Source of the DNA: Shinella sp. PSBB067
GTDB lineage: Bacteria > Pseudomonadota > Alphaproteobacteria > Rhizobiales > Rhizobiaceae
Assembly (NCBI RefSeq): GCF_016839145.1
Contig: NZ_CP069303.1
Coordinates: 2,790,001 to 2,854,000 of the forward strand
Reading direction: 5' to 3'
Length of the DNA: 64,000 nucleotides
A program made the position numbers and the translations under genes. Under the pieces are notes generated by a model, which saw nothing but the letters and a program-made list of their open reading frames with translations, was not told the DNA's origin and searched no databases. Below are positions 1 to 9,137 of this stretch, piece after piece; positions within the stretch are counted from its first letter, which is position 1; every line of letters begins with the position of its first letter.

Positions 1-680
1 TGATCGGCCCGAACGGCGCCGGCAAGTCGACGCTCTTCAAGCTGATCTCCTCCTTCGTGCCGGCGACGACCGGGGAGGTGCTGTTCAAGGGGAGCCGCAT
101 TTCCAGCCTTGCGCCGCACGTGGTGGCGCGCATGGGGGTCGTTCGCACCTTCCAGGAAACGACGATCTTCCGCTCCATGACGGTGCGCGAGAACATCATC
201 GTCTCGCATCACCTGCGCTCGAAGGCGAGCCTCCTCGGCTTCTTCCTCGGCACCAGGCAGGCGCGCGAGGACGAGGCGGCCTTCGCCGCATCGGCCGACG
301 ATATCGTCGACTTCCTCGGCCTGCAGGCGATCCGCAACGCGCTCGCCTCCAGCCTGCCGCAGGGCCACCTTCGCGCACTCGGCATGGCCATCGGCCTAGC
401 CACCGACCCCAAGGTCATCCTGCTCGACGAGCCCTTCGCCGGCATGAACCACGACGAGACGATGAAGATGGTGGGCCTCGTGCGCCGGCTTCGCGACGAG
501 CGCGGCGTCACGGTCCTGCTCGTCGAGCACGACATGCCGGCGGTGATGAAGATCAGCGACCGGATCGTGTGCATCAACTTCGGCCAGAAGATCGCCGAGG
601 GCACGCCCCAGGAAATCCGGGAGGACGAGAAGGTCATCGAGGCCTATCTCGGCTCCGAAGATGCCGCGATCGGGATGTAA
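1..680 (+). CDS. LivG-type ABC transporter ATP-binding protein (5' end outside window)
   Basis: This is the ATPase of a branched-chain-amino-acid-type (HAAT) importer, acting on the cytoplasmic face with the LivF-like partner that follows 3 nt later. The reading frame is already open at base 3 and begins inside the Walker A motif (GPNGAGKST), so the GTG at 57 is internal and about 30-40 residues are missing upstream. Visible motifs are a Q-loop (FQETTIF), Walker B (VILLDEPFAGM) and the switch histidine (LLVEHD). The ABC signature reads LPQGH rather than the LPYG(D/K)QR usual for LivG, so it is somewhat degenerate. Substrate cannot be told from the ATPase; the racemase downstream suggests an amino acid, hydantoin or amide compound. 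Confidence 0.9.
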   Translation, partial: IGPNGAGKSTLFKLISSFVPATTGEVLFKGSRISSLAPHVVARMGVVRTFQETTIFRSMTVRENIIVSHHLRSKASLLGFFLGTRQAREDEAAFAASADDIVDFLGLQAIRNALASSLPQGHLRALGMAIGLATDPKVILLDEPFAGMNHDETMKMVGLVRRLRDERGVTVLLVEHDMPAVMKISDRIVCINFGQKIAEGTPQEIREDEKVIEAYLGSEDAAIGM

Positions 681-683
681 GCC

Positions 684-1406
684 ATGACGAACATATTGAG
701 CGTTGAAAATGTCGAACTCTACTACGACCACATCTATGCGCTGAAAGGCGTCTCGATCGACGTGGGCGAAGGCGAGACCGTCGCGCTGATCGGCGCGAAC
801 GGCGCGGGCAAGTCCTCGATCCTGCGGGCGATCACGGGGCTCCGGCCGATCAAGTCCGGCCGGATCACCTACCAGGGCGAAAAGCTCGACGGCACGCCCG
901 CCGCCGAGATCGTGCGCCGGGGCATCTCCATGGTGCCGGAGGGCCGCCGCGCCTTCCCGCTGATGTCCGTCAAGGACAACCTGCTGATGGGCGCCTTCAC
1001 CCGCACCGACAAGGCGGAGATCGAGCAGACGCTGGAGAACGTGCTGACGCGCTTCCCTCGCCTCAAGGAACGCTATCACCAGCAGGCGAGCACCATGTCG
1101 GGCGGCGAGCAGCAGATGATGGTGATCGGCCGTGCCCTCATGGCCCGCCCGAAACTCCTGCTTCTCGACGAGCCGTCGCTCGGCATCGCGCCAAAGATCG
1201 TGCAGGACATTGCCCGCGCCATCGTCGCCATCAGCCGCGACGAGAAGGTCTCCATCCTCCTCGTCGAGCAGAACAGCCGCATGGCGCTCTCCATCTCCAA
1301 CCGCGCCTACGCGCTTTCCACCGGGTCGATCGCGCTGTCAGGCAATTCGAAGGAACTGATGAACGACGACCGCATCAAGGCTGCCTACCTCGGAGGCGAA
1401 CTCTGA
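684..1406 (+). CDS. LivF-type ABC transporter ATP-binding protein
   Basis: Second ATPase of the same HAAT-family importer, 240 aa, the usual LivF length. It has Walker A GANGAGKSS near residue 36, the LivF-typical VPEGRRAF segment, signature SGGEQQM, Walker B LLLLDEPSLG and the LLVEQN switch region. It starts 3 nt after the LivG-like gene and is followed after one base by the racemase gene, so the three are almost certainly one operon. The permeases and binding protein must lie upstream, outside the window. Substrate is unknown. Confidence 0.93.
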   Translation: MTNILSVENVELYYDHIYALKGVSIDVGEGETVALIGANGAGKSSILRAITGLRPIKSGRITYQGEKLDGTPAAEIVRRGISMVPEGRRAFPLMSVKDNLLMGAFTRTDKAEIEQTLENVLTRFPRLKERYHQQASTMSGGEQQMMVIGRALMARPKLLLLDEPSLGIAPKIVQDIARAIVAISRDEKVSILLVEQNSRMALSISNRAYALSTGSIALSGNSKELMNDDRIKAAYLGGEL

Positions 1407-1407
1407 C

Positions 1408-2127
1408 ATGAAAATCCTCGTCATCAACCCCAACACGACTGCATCGATGACGGACCACATCGGGAAGGCGGCGCGCGCCGCCGCCTCTCCCGGCACGCAG
1501 ATCACCGCCGTCAACCCGGCGCACGGCCCCGTCTCCATCGAAGGCTATTTCGACGAGGCAATGAGCCTTGCCGGCCTGCTCGACACGATCCGCCGCAACC
1601 CGGACTGCGACGCCGTCGTCATCGCCTGCTTCGACGACACCGGCCTCGACGCGGCGCGCTGCCTCACCGACCGGCCGGTGATCGGCATCGGCGAAGCGGC
1701 CTATCATTTCGCCTCGATGATCTCGAACAAGTTCTCGGTCGTCACCACGCTCGCCCGTTCCGTGCCCGCGCTGGAGCACAACCTTGCCCGCTACGGCCTC
1801 GACGCGCGCTGCGCGCGCGTGCGCGCCTCCGATGTCGCCGTGCTGGAACTGGAGAAGCCCGGTTCCAATGCCCGGCAGAAGATCAGCGCCGAGATCGGCC
1901 TTGCCGTCAGCGAGGACCGCGCGGAGGCCATCGTGCTCGGCTGTGCCGGCATGGCGGGCCTTGCCGCCGATCTCGCGCAGGAACACGGCCTGCCGGTGCT
2001 CGACGGCGTGTCCTGCGCGGTGAAGCTCGCCGAGGCCATGGCCGGCCTCAATATGCGCACCTCGCGCCTCGGCGGCTACGCGCCGCCGCCGCCGGCAAAG
2101 CTCGAAAGCATCTTCCGCAACGCATAA
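1408..2127 (+). CDS. Aspartate/glutamate/hydantoin racemase family protein
   Basis: Cofactor-independent two-cysteine racemase of the Asp/Glu/hydantoin racemase superfamily, 239 aa. The N-terminus (MKILVINPNT) is characteristic of hydantoin-racemase-like members. The two expected catalytic cysteines are visible at about C74 (VIACFDD) and C179 (VLGCAGM), in the two symmetrical halves. The gene starts one base after the LivF stop codon, so it is translationally coupled to the importer; the likely job is racemising or processing the imported substrate. Known relatives also include allantoin and hydantoin racemases, so the exact substrate is open. Confidence 0.85.
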   Translation: MKILVINPNTTASMTDHIGKAARAAASPGTQITAVNPAHGPVSIEGYFDEAMSLAGLLDTIRRNPDCDAVVIACFDDTGLDAARCLTDRPVIGIGEAAYHFASMISNKFSVVTTLARSVPALEHNLARYGLDARCARVRASDVAVLELEKPGSNARQKISAEIGLAVSEDRAEAIVLGCAGMAGLAADLAQEHGLPVLDGVSCAVKLAEAMAGLNMRTSRLGGYAPPPPAKLESIFRNA

Positions 2128-2151
2128 GCGCGCGCCCCCACCGGACGGCCC

Positions 2152-3210
2152 CTAGACCTCGCCGCCGAACAACTTCCATCGCGTCGGCCTGAACCGCAGC
2201 GTCGCGCCGTTCGCCGCCTGCGCATCGAGCGGAATCTCGATCTCGACGTGATGCGAAGCGCCGGACCCGCCGATGTCGATGTCGGCGATGCGGGTTCCGG
2301 CGAGGCGCCGGGTCGTGGCGATGCGGCCTTCGAGGGCAGGCGCCTGCGGGTCGGAGACGAGCACCACATCCTGCGGCCGGAAGAACAGCGTGCCGGCGCC
2401 GGCGGCGACATCGCCGGCATGCGGAGCGATGCCGAAGGGCGCCGCCTGGAAGCGGATGGCGTCCGCGTCCACGGTCACGGGCAGGCTGGCGCTGTCGCCG
2501 ATGAAGGAGAAGACGAAGGGCGAGTTCGGCCGGTCGTAGACATCGTCGGACGAGCCGACCTGCTCGATCTTGCCCTGGCTCATGACGACGACGCGGTCGG
2601 CCAGCTCCAGCGCCTCTTCCTGGTCATGCGTGACGAAGACGGTCGTGTGGCCGGTGCGGTCGTGGAACTCGCGCAGCCAGCGGCGCAGCTCCTTTCGCAC
2701 CTTGGCGTCGAGCGCGCCGAAGGGCTCGTCGAGCAGCAGCACCTTGGGTTCGATCGCCATTGCGCGGGCAAGCGCCACGCGCTGGCGCTGGCCGCCGGAA
2801 AGCTGGCTCGGATAGCGCTTTTCGAGGCCCGAGAGCTGCACCATGTCGAGCAGCTCGCCGACCCGCCGACGGATTTCCGCCTTGGGCGGACGCTGGCCGC
2901 GCGGGCGAACCGTGAGACCGAAGGCGATGTTGTCGGCCACCGTCATGTGGCGGAACAGCGCGTAGTGCTGGAAGACGAAGCCGACATGGCGTTCCTGCAC
3001 GGTCTTGTGCGAGGCATCCTCCGTGCCGAAGTGGATGCTGCCGAGCGTCGGCTGCTCGAGGCCGGCGATGAGGCGCAGCAGCGTCGTCTTGCCGGATCCC
3101 GACGGGCCGAGCAAGGCGATCAGCTCGCCCGAGCGGATGTCGAGCGAGACATCGTTCAGCGCCGGGTATCGATCGAATTCCTTGCGGATGTTTCTTACAC
3201 TGACGTCCAT
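2152..3210 (-). CDS. cysA: Sulfate/thiosulfate ABC transporter ATPase CysA
   Basis: ATPase of the sulfate/thiosulfate importer, 352 aa, the normal CysA length. Walker A (GPSGSGKTT) is at about residues 35-43, the signature [14 protein letters not shown] and Walker [13 protein letters not shown] follow, and the last 110 residues form the regulatory TOBE-like domain. The start chosen is the ATG giving [12 protein letters not shown]; the frame is open further upstream but that part lies inside cysW and has no family similarity. It is the last gene of the leftward order sbp-cysT-cysW-cysA and converges on the racemase gene 24 nt away. Confidence 0.95.
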   Translation of the reverse strand: MDVSVRNIRKEFDRYPALNDVSLDIRSGELIALLGPSGSGKTTLLRLIAGLEQPTLGSIHFGTEDASHKTVQERHVGFVFQHYALFRHMTVADNIAFGLTVRPRGQRPPKAEIRRRVGELLDMVQLSGLEKRYPSQLSGGQRQRVALARAMAIEPKVLLLDEPFGALDAKVRKELRRWLREFHDRTGHTTVFVTHDQEEALELADRVVVMSQGKIEQVGSSDDVYDRPNSPFVFSFIGDSASLPVTVDADAIRFQAAPFGIAPHAGDVAAGAGTLFFRPQDVVLVSDPQAPALEGRIATTRRLAGTRIADIDIGGSGASHHVEIEIPLDAQAANGATLRFRPTRWKLFGGEV

Positions 3211-3229
3211 TGCGGGCGTGCCTTTCAAA

Positions 3230-4090
3230 TCAATGCTTGCGACCGGCAGCGATTTCCGCGCCGTAGTGAAGTTCGAGAACCGTCTTGACGACGAGCGTGA
3301 CGAGCGCGAGCGCGGCGAGCAGCGAGGCCACCGCGAAGGCGGCGACGAAATTGTACTCGTTGTAGAGGATCTCGACATGCAGCGGCATGGTGTTGGTGAG
3401 GCCGCGGATATGGCCCGAAACCACCGAAACCGCCCCGAACTCGCCCATGGCGCGCGCATTGCAGAGCAGGACGCCATAGAGCAGCCCCCACTTGATGTTG
3501 GGCAGCGTCACGTACCAGAAGGCCTGCCAGCCCGATGCCCCGAGCGACAGCGCCGCCTCCTCGTCGCCCGTGCCCTGTTCCTGCATCAGCGGGATGAGTT
3601 CGCGCGCGACGAAGGGAAAGGTCACGAAGACGGTGGCAAGCACGATTCCCGGCACGGCGAAGAGGATCTCGATGCCATGGCTCTTCAGCCACGGCCCGAG
3701 CACGCTGCCGGCGCCGAAGAGCAGGACATAGACGAGGCCGGAAATCACCGGGGAGACCGAGAAGGGAAGGTCGATCAGGGTCGTCAGGAACGCCTTGCCC
3801 TTGAACTCGAACTTGGCGATGGCCCAGGCCGCCGCCACGCCGAAGATGAGGTTGAGCGGCACCGCGATGCCGGCCACCAGCAGCGTGAGGCGGATGGCGG
3901 CCAGCGTGTCCGGATCGCCGAAGGCAGCGAGGAACTCCGCCGCTCCCTTGCGGAAGGCCTCGATGAAGACCGCGACCAGCGGCAGCAGGAGGAAGAGCGC
4001 CAGGAACAGGAAGGCGAGCGCCATCAGCGTATAGCGCGCGACGGGCGTTTCGGTCGTCGGCGAGCGCAGGCGTCGGGTTTCATGCGCCAT
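3230..4090 (-). CDS. cysW: Sulfate ABC transporter permease CysW
   Basis: Inner-membrane permease of the sulfate/thiosulfate importer, 286 aa with about six hydrophobic segments. The cytoplasmic EAA coupling loop ([15 protein letters not shown]) that contacts CysA is visible near residues 178-195, followed by the CysW-typical [17 protein letters not shown] stretch. It starts inside the end of cysT (11-nt overlap), which points to translational coupling. It pairs with CysT to form the heterodimeric channel. Confidence 0.95.
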   Translation of the reverse strand: MAHETRRLRSPTTETPVARYTLMALAFLFLALFLLLPLVAVFIEAFRKGAAEFLAAFGDPDTLAAIRLTLLVAGIAVPLNLIFGVAAAWAIAKFEFKGKAFLTTLIDLPFSVSPVISGLVYVLLFGAGSVLGPWLKSHGIEILFAVPGIVLATVFVTFPFVARELIPLMQEQGTGDEEAALSLGASGWQAFWYVTLPNIKWGLLYGVLLCNARAMGEFGAVSVVSGHIRGLTNTMPLHVEILYNEYNFVAAFAVASLLAALALVTLVVKTVLELHYGAEIAAGRKH

Positions 4091-4943
4091 AACCGTACCT
4101 CCTGCGGCTCCAGGCCTGGATCAGGTTGATGACGAGCAGCATGGCGAAGGACAGCCCCAGCATGATCGTCGCGATGGCCGTCGCCGCGCCGTAGTTGAAT
4201 TCCTCCAGCCGGATGACGATGAGGAGCGGCGCGATCTCGGAGACGTAGGGAATGTTGCCGGCGATGAAGATGACCGAGCCGTATTCGCCGACGCCGCGGG
4301 CGAAGGCGAGCGCGAAACCCGTCAGGATGGCCGGCGAGAGCCCCGGAAGAAGCACGCGGAAGACCGTCTGGAAACGGTTGGCGCCAAGCGTCGCCGCCGC
4401 TTCCTCGACCTCCCTGTCGATCTCCTCCATGACGGGCTGCACGGTGCGCACCACGAAGGGCAGGCCGATGAAGACGAGCGCGATGACGATGCCGGTCGGG
4501 GTGAAGGCGGCCTTGATGCCGAAGATGTTCAGCACCTGGCCGATCCAGCCGTTCGGCGCATAGAGCGCGGCGAGCGCGATGCCGGCAACGGCCGTCGGCA
4601 GGGCGAAGGGAAGGTCGACGACCGCATCGACGATGCGCCGGCCGGGAAACTCGTAGCGCACGATCACCCAGGCGACGATGACGCCGAAGACGACATTGAT
4701 CAGCGCGGCGACGAAGGCCGTGCCGAAGGAGATCCTGAGCGCATTCAGCGTGCGCTGGTCGGCGAGGATGGCGAGGAACTCCCCGCCCGACAGCGAGGCG
4801 GAACGCCAGACGAGGCCGGCGAGCGGAATGAGAATGATGAGCGTGAGGTAGGCGAGCGAAAAGCCAAGCGTCAGTCCGAAGCCCGGAATGACGCTTGGCT
4901 GTCTCAGTCGCCACCGCACCGAAGCGGCAGCAGAAGTCGTCAA
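4080..4943 (-). CDS. cysT: Sulfate ABC transporter permease CysT (CysU)
   Basis: Second permease of the sulfate/thiosulfate importer, 287 aa, about six membrane segments, with the EAA loop ([16 protein letters not shown]) and the family segment [18 protein letters not shown]. The best start is a TTG 5 nt after the sbp stop codon; no ATG gives a complete first membrane helix. The rare start codon may lower permease production relative to the binding protein. It overlaps cysW by 11 nt. Confidence 0.93.
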   Translation of the reverse strand: MTTSAAASVRWRLRQPSVIPGFGLTLGFSLAYLTLIILIPLAGLVWRSASLSGGEFLAILADQRTLNALRISFGTAFVAALINVVFGVIVAWVIVRYEFPGRRIVDAVVDLPFALPTAVAGIALAALYAPNGWIGQVLNIFGIKAAFTPTGIVIALVFIGLPFVVRTVQPVMEEIDREVEEAAATLGANRFQTVFRVLLPGLSPAILTGFALAFARGVGEYGSVIFIAGNIPYVSEIAPLLIVIRLEEFNYGAATAIATIMLGLSFAMLLVINLIQAWSRRRYGYGA

Positions 4944-4948
4944 GTTAC

Positions 4949-5974
4949 TCAGTTCCCCGGCTTGTAGATCTGGTCGAAGACACCGCCGTCGCCGAAATGC
5001 TCGGGCTGTGCCTTTGCCCAGCCGCCGAAGATCGGGTCGTCGATCGTCACCAGCTTAATGTCGGGAAGCTGTTGCAGCAACTCGGGTTTCACCACCTCGC
5101 GCTTCGACGGGCGATAGAAGTGCTTGGCCGCGATGTTCTGGCCCTCTTCCGAGTAGAGATATTCGAGATAGGCTTCCGCCTGCTTGCGCGTGCCCTTGGC
5201 ATCGACATTGCCGTCGACCACGGCGACCGGCGGCTCGGCGAGGATCGAGATCGGCGGGGCGACGATGTCGAAGGAATCGGCGCCGAACTCGGCGCCCGCG
5301 AGATAGGCCTCGTTCTCCCATGCGAGCAGCACGTCGCCGATCTGGCGCTGGGCGAAGGTGGTCAGCGAACCGCGCGCGCCCGTATCGAGCACCGGCGCCC
5401 GCTTGAAGAGCTCGGCGATATAGGCCTTGATCTTGTCCTGGTCGCCGGAAAATTCCTCGTTCGCCCAGGCCCAGGCCGCAAGGTAGTTCCAGCGCGCGCC
5501 GCCCGAGGTCTTCGGGTTCGGGGTGACGATCTGCACGTCGCCCTTCACGAGGTCGCCCCAGTTATGGATGCCCTTCGGGTTGCCCTTGCGCACCAGGAAG
5601 ACGATGGTCGAGGTATAGGGCGCGGAATTGTTCGGCAGGCGCGAGCGCCAGTCCTTGGCGATCTTGCCCGTCTTTTCCACGATGGCGTTGATGTCGCTTT
5701 CGAGCGCCAGCGTCACCACATCGGCCTCCAGCCCGTCGATCACCGCGCGGGCCTGCTTGCCCGAGCCGCCATGCGACTGCTGGATCGTCACGTCCTCGCC
5801 GGTCTCGGCCTTCCAGTGTGCCGCGAAGGCAGTATTGTAATCCTTGTAGAGCTCGCGCGTCGGGTCATAGGAGACGTTGAGCAGCGTGGTCTGCGCCACC
5901 GCTCCCGTCACCCCGCCGAACACGAGCCCCAGACTGAGGGCGAAAACCCCGGCCCTCTTCATAAACGTCGACAT
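4949..5974 (-). CDS. sbp: Periplasmic sulfate-binding protein
   Basis: Solute-binding protein that captures sulfate (or thiosulfate) in the periplasm and delivers it to CysTW. 341 aa, with a Sec signal peptide in the first 25 residues ([14 protein letters not shown], ending near AVAQ). Family motifs include [11 protein letters not shown] at the mature N-terminus, the [16 protein letters not shown] anion-binding loop and a [17 protein letters not shown] segment. Start: an ATG at 5974 sits 6 nt after a strong AGGAGG; a TTG 6 nt further up is less likely. It is the first gene of the operon, and the upstream 220 nt hold an AT-rich promoter-like stretch with direct repeats of TTAGT at about 6018-6030. 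Sulfate versus thiosulfate preference cannot be read from the sequence. Confidence 0.94.
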   Translation of the reverse strand: MSTFMKRAGVFALSLGLVFGGVTGAVAQTTLLNVSYDPTRELYKDYNTAFAAHWKAETGEDVTIQQSHGGSGKQARAVIDGLEADVVTLALESDINAIVEKTGKIAKDWRSRLPNNSAPYTSTIVFLVRKGNPKGIHNWGDLVKGDVQIVTPNPKTSGGARWNYLAAWAWANEEFSGDQDKIKAYIAELFKRAPVLDTGARGSLTTFAQRQIGDVLLAWENEAYLAGAEFGADSFDIVAPPISILAEPPVAVVDGNVDAKGTRKQAEAYLEYLYSEEGQNIAAKHFYRPSKREVVKPELLQQLPDIKLVTIDDPIFGGWAKAQPEHFGDGGVFDQIYKPGN

Positions 5975-6197
5975 CTCCAACCTCCTGGTCTCTGCCTCGA
6001 ATAAAAGCCTAGGGATTTAGTAGACTTAGTCAACAATGCTCGGAAAATTCGCAAAACCGGTTTCATAAGGGCCGAAACGGCGCAACGGACGAACTGTCCT
6101 TCCCGGCACCGCACGCACAGTTCATCTCGAAAGTGGCTGCATGAACGCAAAATGCATCCGCGAAAAACCGGTCTTTTCAGCCCGCTCGCCGGATTTT
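5975..6197. promoter_or_regulatory. sbp upstream region with TTTAGTAGA element
   Basis: Intergenic stretch between sbp and the FAD/NAD(P) gene, both transcribed leftward. It contains an AT-richer block at about 6000-6045 carrying TTTAGTAGA followed by GACTTAGTC (a near-perfect odd palindrome). The same TTAGTAGA core occurs in the inverted repeat at 7580-7598, in front of the next sulfur-linked genes. I infer a shared sulfur-responsive operator; no regulator gene for it is visible in the window. Confidence 0.4.
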
Positions 6198-7514
6198 TTA
6201 GCCGTGCAGGGCCCGGGCCGGGCCGGAAAGGGGCGCGGCGAGAACGCTGCGATAGGCCTGCCGCACGGTTTCGGCAAAGGTGAAGGGTCCCGGTCGCAGG
6301 CCGGACGCGACCGCCCCGACGACGGAAAGCCCGCGCAGGGGCTCGCCCTGGCGAAGGAGACGGCCGCTGTCGTCGACGGAGAGGGTCGCGACATCGCATC
6401 CGAGCAGCCCGGCGAGGGCACGGGCGGAGGGGACCTCGCGGCAGTCGACGGTATTCTCGTCACCCGACTTCGGATCGCGCGGCGGAACGAAGCGGGTATG
6501 GCCGGTTTCGAATTCCGCGGCGAGGCGACGGTGGATCTCGCCCGCAATGCGGACCGAAAAATGTCGGTGCAGGCGAAGGAGGTGGCGGCGGTAATGATTG
6601 CGCTCGCACTGGGGCAGGTTGCGCCAGACCACGGAGAGGCGGTCGGAAGCCGCATCGACGACGCCCTGCCAGCGGCCGCCGTCGCTGGCTTGCGCGATGC
6701 TGCATTCCCCGCGGATATACCGGAAGGCCTCGCGCAGCGAACGGCTGGCGGGCGGTGTGCCGAAGGCCATGCCTTCGTAACCGCGGCCATGCGGCTGCGG
6801 CAGCCGGCCGGCCGCGGCAGCGACGTGAATGTCACCGGCAAAGCCCCGCTTCCTCAGATCGAGCAGGATGGCGGCAAGGCGTGGGCCGTTGCCGACAAGG
6901 GTGAGCGGCGGCGGGTTCTCCTGGGCCGAAAGCCGCTCGGCCGCGGCGATCGCACCACGCCAGGAAGCCGCCTCGCGCTGCGCGGCACCGAAGCCGGTCG
7001 CGACGAAGACGTGGTCGAAGACGGCGCCCTCGCCATCCCGGAACGCGACGCGCACGCCTTCGGTGTTCGTACAGAGATGGCCCACGGTGCCGCTGATGGT
7101 GCGGATGCGGACGTCCCTGCGCAGGGAAAGCGCCTCGCCGAAGCGGCCCATCGCATAATCGCGAAACAGCGCGCGCGGCACATGCAGGTCCTGCGGGCCT
7201 CGCAAGGCCGAAACCGTGCCGGCGGCAAGGAGGTTGTCCTTCAGCCAGCGGGCAAAATCGTCCGGCCGGTCGGGAAGGATCGAAAGATCGCGCGCCGGCT
7301 CCGCCGTCAGCGCCGCACCGGCCGGCCCGTCGCCGAAGGCGCCGGGCGCATCCTCGGCATCGATCATCCATGCTTCGAAGGGGCGGTGGAACCGCCGCAT
7401 CAGCGCAATGACCGTGGCAAGGCCCGAAGGCCCCGCGCCGATCACCGCGATCCTTGCCATCGTCGGCGTGCCCGCAGGCGGGGCACCTTCTCCCGTGATC
7501 GTCTCGAAGAACAT
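6198..7514 (-). CDS. FAD/NAD(P)-binding protein (COG4529-like)
   Basis: Putative soluble flavoprotein, 438 aa from this start. A dinucleotide-binding GAGPSGLATV motif lies just after the internal methionine at residue 19 and a second nucleotide-binding stretch (LVGNGPRLAAILLDL) lies in the middle. This architecture fits the FAD-NAD(P)-binding family (COG4529/HI-type hydroxyacylglutathione-unrelated oxidoreductases), whose reaction is mostly unknown. Start: an AAGGGA lies about 7-12 nt before the ATG at 7514; the ATG at 7460 would begin directly at the Rossmann fold and has no clear ribosome site. It lies between the sulfate importer and the SfnB-like gene, so a role in organosulfur use is an inference from context only. 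Confidence 0.75.
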   Translation of the reverse strand: MFFETITGEGAPPAGTPTMARIAVIGAGPSGLATVIALMRRFHRPFEAWMIDAEDAPGAFGDGPAGAALTAEPARDLSILPDRPDDFARWLKDNLLAAGTVSALRGPQDLHVPRALFRDYAMGRFGEALSLRRDVRIRTISGTVGHLCTNTEGVRVAFRDGEGAVFDHVFVATGFGAAQREAASWRGAIAAAERLSAQENPPPLTLVGNGPRLAAILLDLRKRGFAGDIHVAAAAGRLPQPHGRGYEGMAFGTPPASRSLREAFRYIRGECSIAQASDGGRWQGVVDAASDRLSVVWRNLPQCERNHYRRHLLRLHRHFSVRIAGEIHRRLAAEFETGHTRFVPPRDPKSGDENTVDCREVPSARALAGLLGCDVATLSVDDSGRLLRQGEPLRGLSVVGAVASGLRPGPFTFAETVRQAYRSVLAAPLSGPARALHG

Positions 7515-7579
7515 GCCTGTCCCTTCCCTGCACGATGGAGCCAGAAGCGGAAGACAGGATAACGCAGCCTCCGATAATT

Positions 7580-7598
7580 TTCTACCTTTTTAGTAGAA
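7580..7598. promoter_or_regulatory. 19-bp inverted repeat TTCTAC-N7-GTAGAA (putative operator)
   Basis: Perfect 6-bp arms separated by 7 bases in the 276-nt divergent region between the FAD/NAD(P) gene and the SfnB-like gene. The symmetry extends imperfectly into flanking CGATAAT/TAATCG. The GTAGAA arm with its preceding TTTTA matches the TTTAGTAGA element upstream of sbp. Fits a dimeric repressor or activator site; the protein is unknown. Confidence 0.5.
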
Positions 7599-7705
7599 TA
7601 ATCGACCGGCACTTTTCACCGGCTCCGGAGCGCCGGAAAATCGGCGCTTGCCCGCCGGGCGGGGCCGCGCGAAACACCGTGACCGATCTCGAAACGGCAA
7701 ACCGA

Positions 7706-7724
7706 TCTATACAATCTCTATAGA
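7706..7724. promoter_or_regulatory. Inverted repeat TCTATA-N7-TATAGA upstream of the SfnB-like gene
   Basis: Perfect 6-bp arms with a 7-base spacer, ending 66 nt before the SfnB-like start codon. The TATAGAAT at its right side could also serve as a -10 box. It may be a second regulator site in the same divergent region. Confidence 0.35.
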
Positions 7725-7790
7725 ATATGGTCTTTCTTACCCGATAATGCCTGTGCGCCCTGGAACAGCATCCCGCAAGGAGCAGACGAC

Positions 7791-8897
7791 ATGGGTACTC
7801 TCTCATCGGCACTCGACCGCTCGGCACGAACGGCCGCCATCATCGGAACCGAAGACGAAGCCATTGCCGCCGCCGGCAGGATAGCGGAGGCCTTCAGCCT
7901 GCCCGCACAGGACAGCGCGGCGGCCGAAGCCCGCCACGAACTTCTCTCCCGCACCGGCCTTTTCGGCATATCGGTGCCGACCGAACATGGCGGGATCGAC
8001 GTTTCCAACACGGTCCTCGCCGAGGTCTGCGCACTGGCCGCCGCCGGTTCGGCAGCGCTCGGGGAAGTCCTCGCGGCCCATTTCGTCGCCGTGGAAAAGG
8101 TCCGCAGCCACGGCAGCGAGAGCCAGCGGAACACCGTCTTTTCCGCGGTCCTCGCCGGCGCGCGCCTCGCCCGGGCCTCCGCCCGCCGGAACAGCGAGGC
8201 GGCCGATGGCCTTCCGCTCGCCGCAAGCGGCCTTGCCTGGCGGCTGGGCGGCGAGGCCCTCTGTACGCCCTGCGCCCGCCACGCCGACTGGCTGCTGATG
8301 CCCGTGCGCCTCGACGGCGGCCGGCCGGCGGTCCTGCTGCTTCCCACGCGCCTCGACGGCTTGCATTACATCGCCAATAGCTGCGAGCCGGTGGCCGGCG
8401 GCACGCAGGCCGCCGAGCATGTGCTGTTCAAGGATGTGCTTGTCGACGGCGATACGCTGCTGCAGCCTGCCGGCGAGGCGGCCACGCATGGCGTTCCCCG
8501 CTCGCTCGACCTGCTGCTCGAGGCGGCACGCCGGAAGGGCGGCGCCCGCGCAGCCCTGCGGCATCTCCTCGACGAGGCGACGGGCGAACCCGTCGTGAGC
8601 GGTCTTCTTTCGGCGCGGCTCGCCGCGGCCGACGCGATGACCGCCGAGGCGGGCCGCGCCATCGACGCCGCCCAGATCGGCCTTGCCGACCAGCACCGGA
8701 CAAACGCTTTCCTTGCCGCTGTCGCCGCCCTCGCAGCGGCCGAGGAAGCCGCGGCAGCCATCCTGCGGGTATCAGATCCACCCGGGGAAGGAACCGTCCT
8801 GACCGCTTCCCTCCCCCCGCATCTCCGCGCCATCCTCCGGGAAAGCGGCGAACTGTGCCGGACGGAAAATCGCCGGCAGCCGGAGGCGGAAGGCTAG
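7791..8897 (+). CDS. SfnB-like acyl-CoA-dehydrogenase-fold protein
   Basis: 368-aa protein of the acyl-CoA dehydrogenase superfamily, closest in feel to the SfnB/DszC-type group linked to organosulfur use. The N-terminal helical domain carries FGISVPTEHGG, the segment common to this family. The middle beta domain is present, and an alanine-rich C-terminal helical region follows. It is shorter than typical SfnB (about 400 aa) and the usual C-terminal dehydrogenase helices look degenerate, so it could be a divergent or catalytically altered member. It is divergent from the FAD/NAD(P) gene across a 276-nt region with two inverted repeats, downstream of the sulfate importer. Role in desulfonation or sulfone oxidation is inferred. 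Confidence 0.65.
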   Translation: MGTLSSALDRSARTAAIIGTEDEAIAAAGRIAEAFSLPAQDSAAAEARHELLSRTGLFGISVPTEHGGIDVSNTVLAEVCALAAAGSAALGEVLAAHFVAVEKVRSHGSESQRNTVFSAVLAGARLARASARRNSEAADGLPLAASGLAWRLGGEALCTPCARHADWLLMPVRLDGGRPAVLLLPTRLDGLHYIANSCEPVAGGTQAAEHVLFKDVLVDGDTLLQPAGEAATHGVPRSLDLLLEAARRKGGARAALRHLLDEATGEPVVSGLLSARLAAADAMTAEAGRAIDAAQIGLADQHRTNAFLAAVAALAAAEEAAAAILRVSDPPGEGTVLTASLPPHLRAILRESGELCRTENRRQPEAEG

Positions 8898-8943
8898 CGG
8901 CGGCATAAGGCCGCCAACCAAGCAAGACGGGTTCGCTTTCGGC

Positions 8944-8976
8944 AAAAAAAATGGGCCGACGGAAACCGCGGCCCAT
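8944..8976 (-). terminator. Intrinsic terminator of the candidate sRNA
   Basis: On the minus strand an 8-bp perfect stem (ATGGGCCG paired with CGGCCCAT at 8969-8976/8951-8958) is extended by an inner CGG-AAA-CCG helix with one bulged base and is followed immediately by eight T residues. It is the clearest rho-independent terminator in the window. Confidence 0.85.
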
Positions 8977-9043
8977 GAAGTGTGAAGGTCAAAAACCTCC
9001 AGAGGGGAACAGCTGCTGCGGCGGCACTGGGAGGAAAACCGCC
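8944..9043 (-). ncRNA. Candidate suhB/mmgR-like small RNA
   Basis: A leftward transcript is suggested by a strong intrinsic terminator (8944-8976) with no coding frame ahead of it. About 60 nt upstream lies a small hairpin with arms GGCGG/CCGCC (9039-9043 and 9020-9024) whose loop exposes UUUUCCUCCCAGUG. An exposed UUUCCUCCC in a 5' hairpin followed by a terminator hairpin is, from memory, the hallmark of the alphaproteobacterial suhB RNA (mmgR/alpha-r8), a regulator of polyhydroxybutyrate granule proteins in Sinorhizobium. The 5' end is not determined; an inverted TGCACTGCACA-type element lies further upstream near 9103-9113. It sits downstream of the methionine sulfoxide reductase gene on the same strand. 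Confidence 0.55.
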
Positions 9044-9137
9044 ATGTGCATCAGCTGTGTGCACTATGGCTGTTTTTTGATCAGATGGAAAACATTTATT
9101 GTGCAGTGCAGCTATGCGTGCGCTGCAATGCTCCCCT

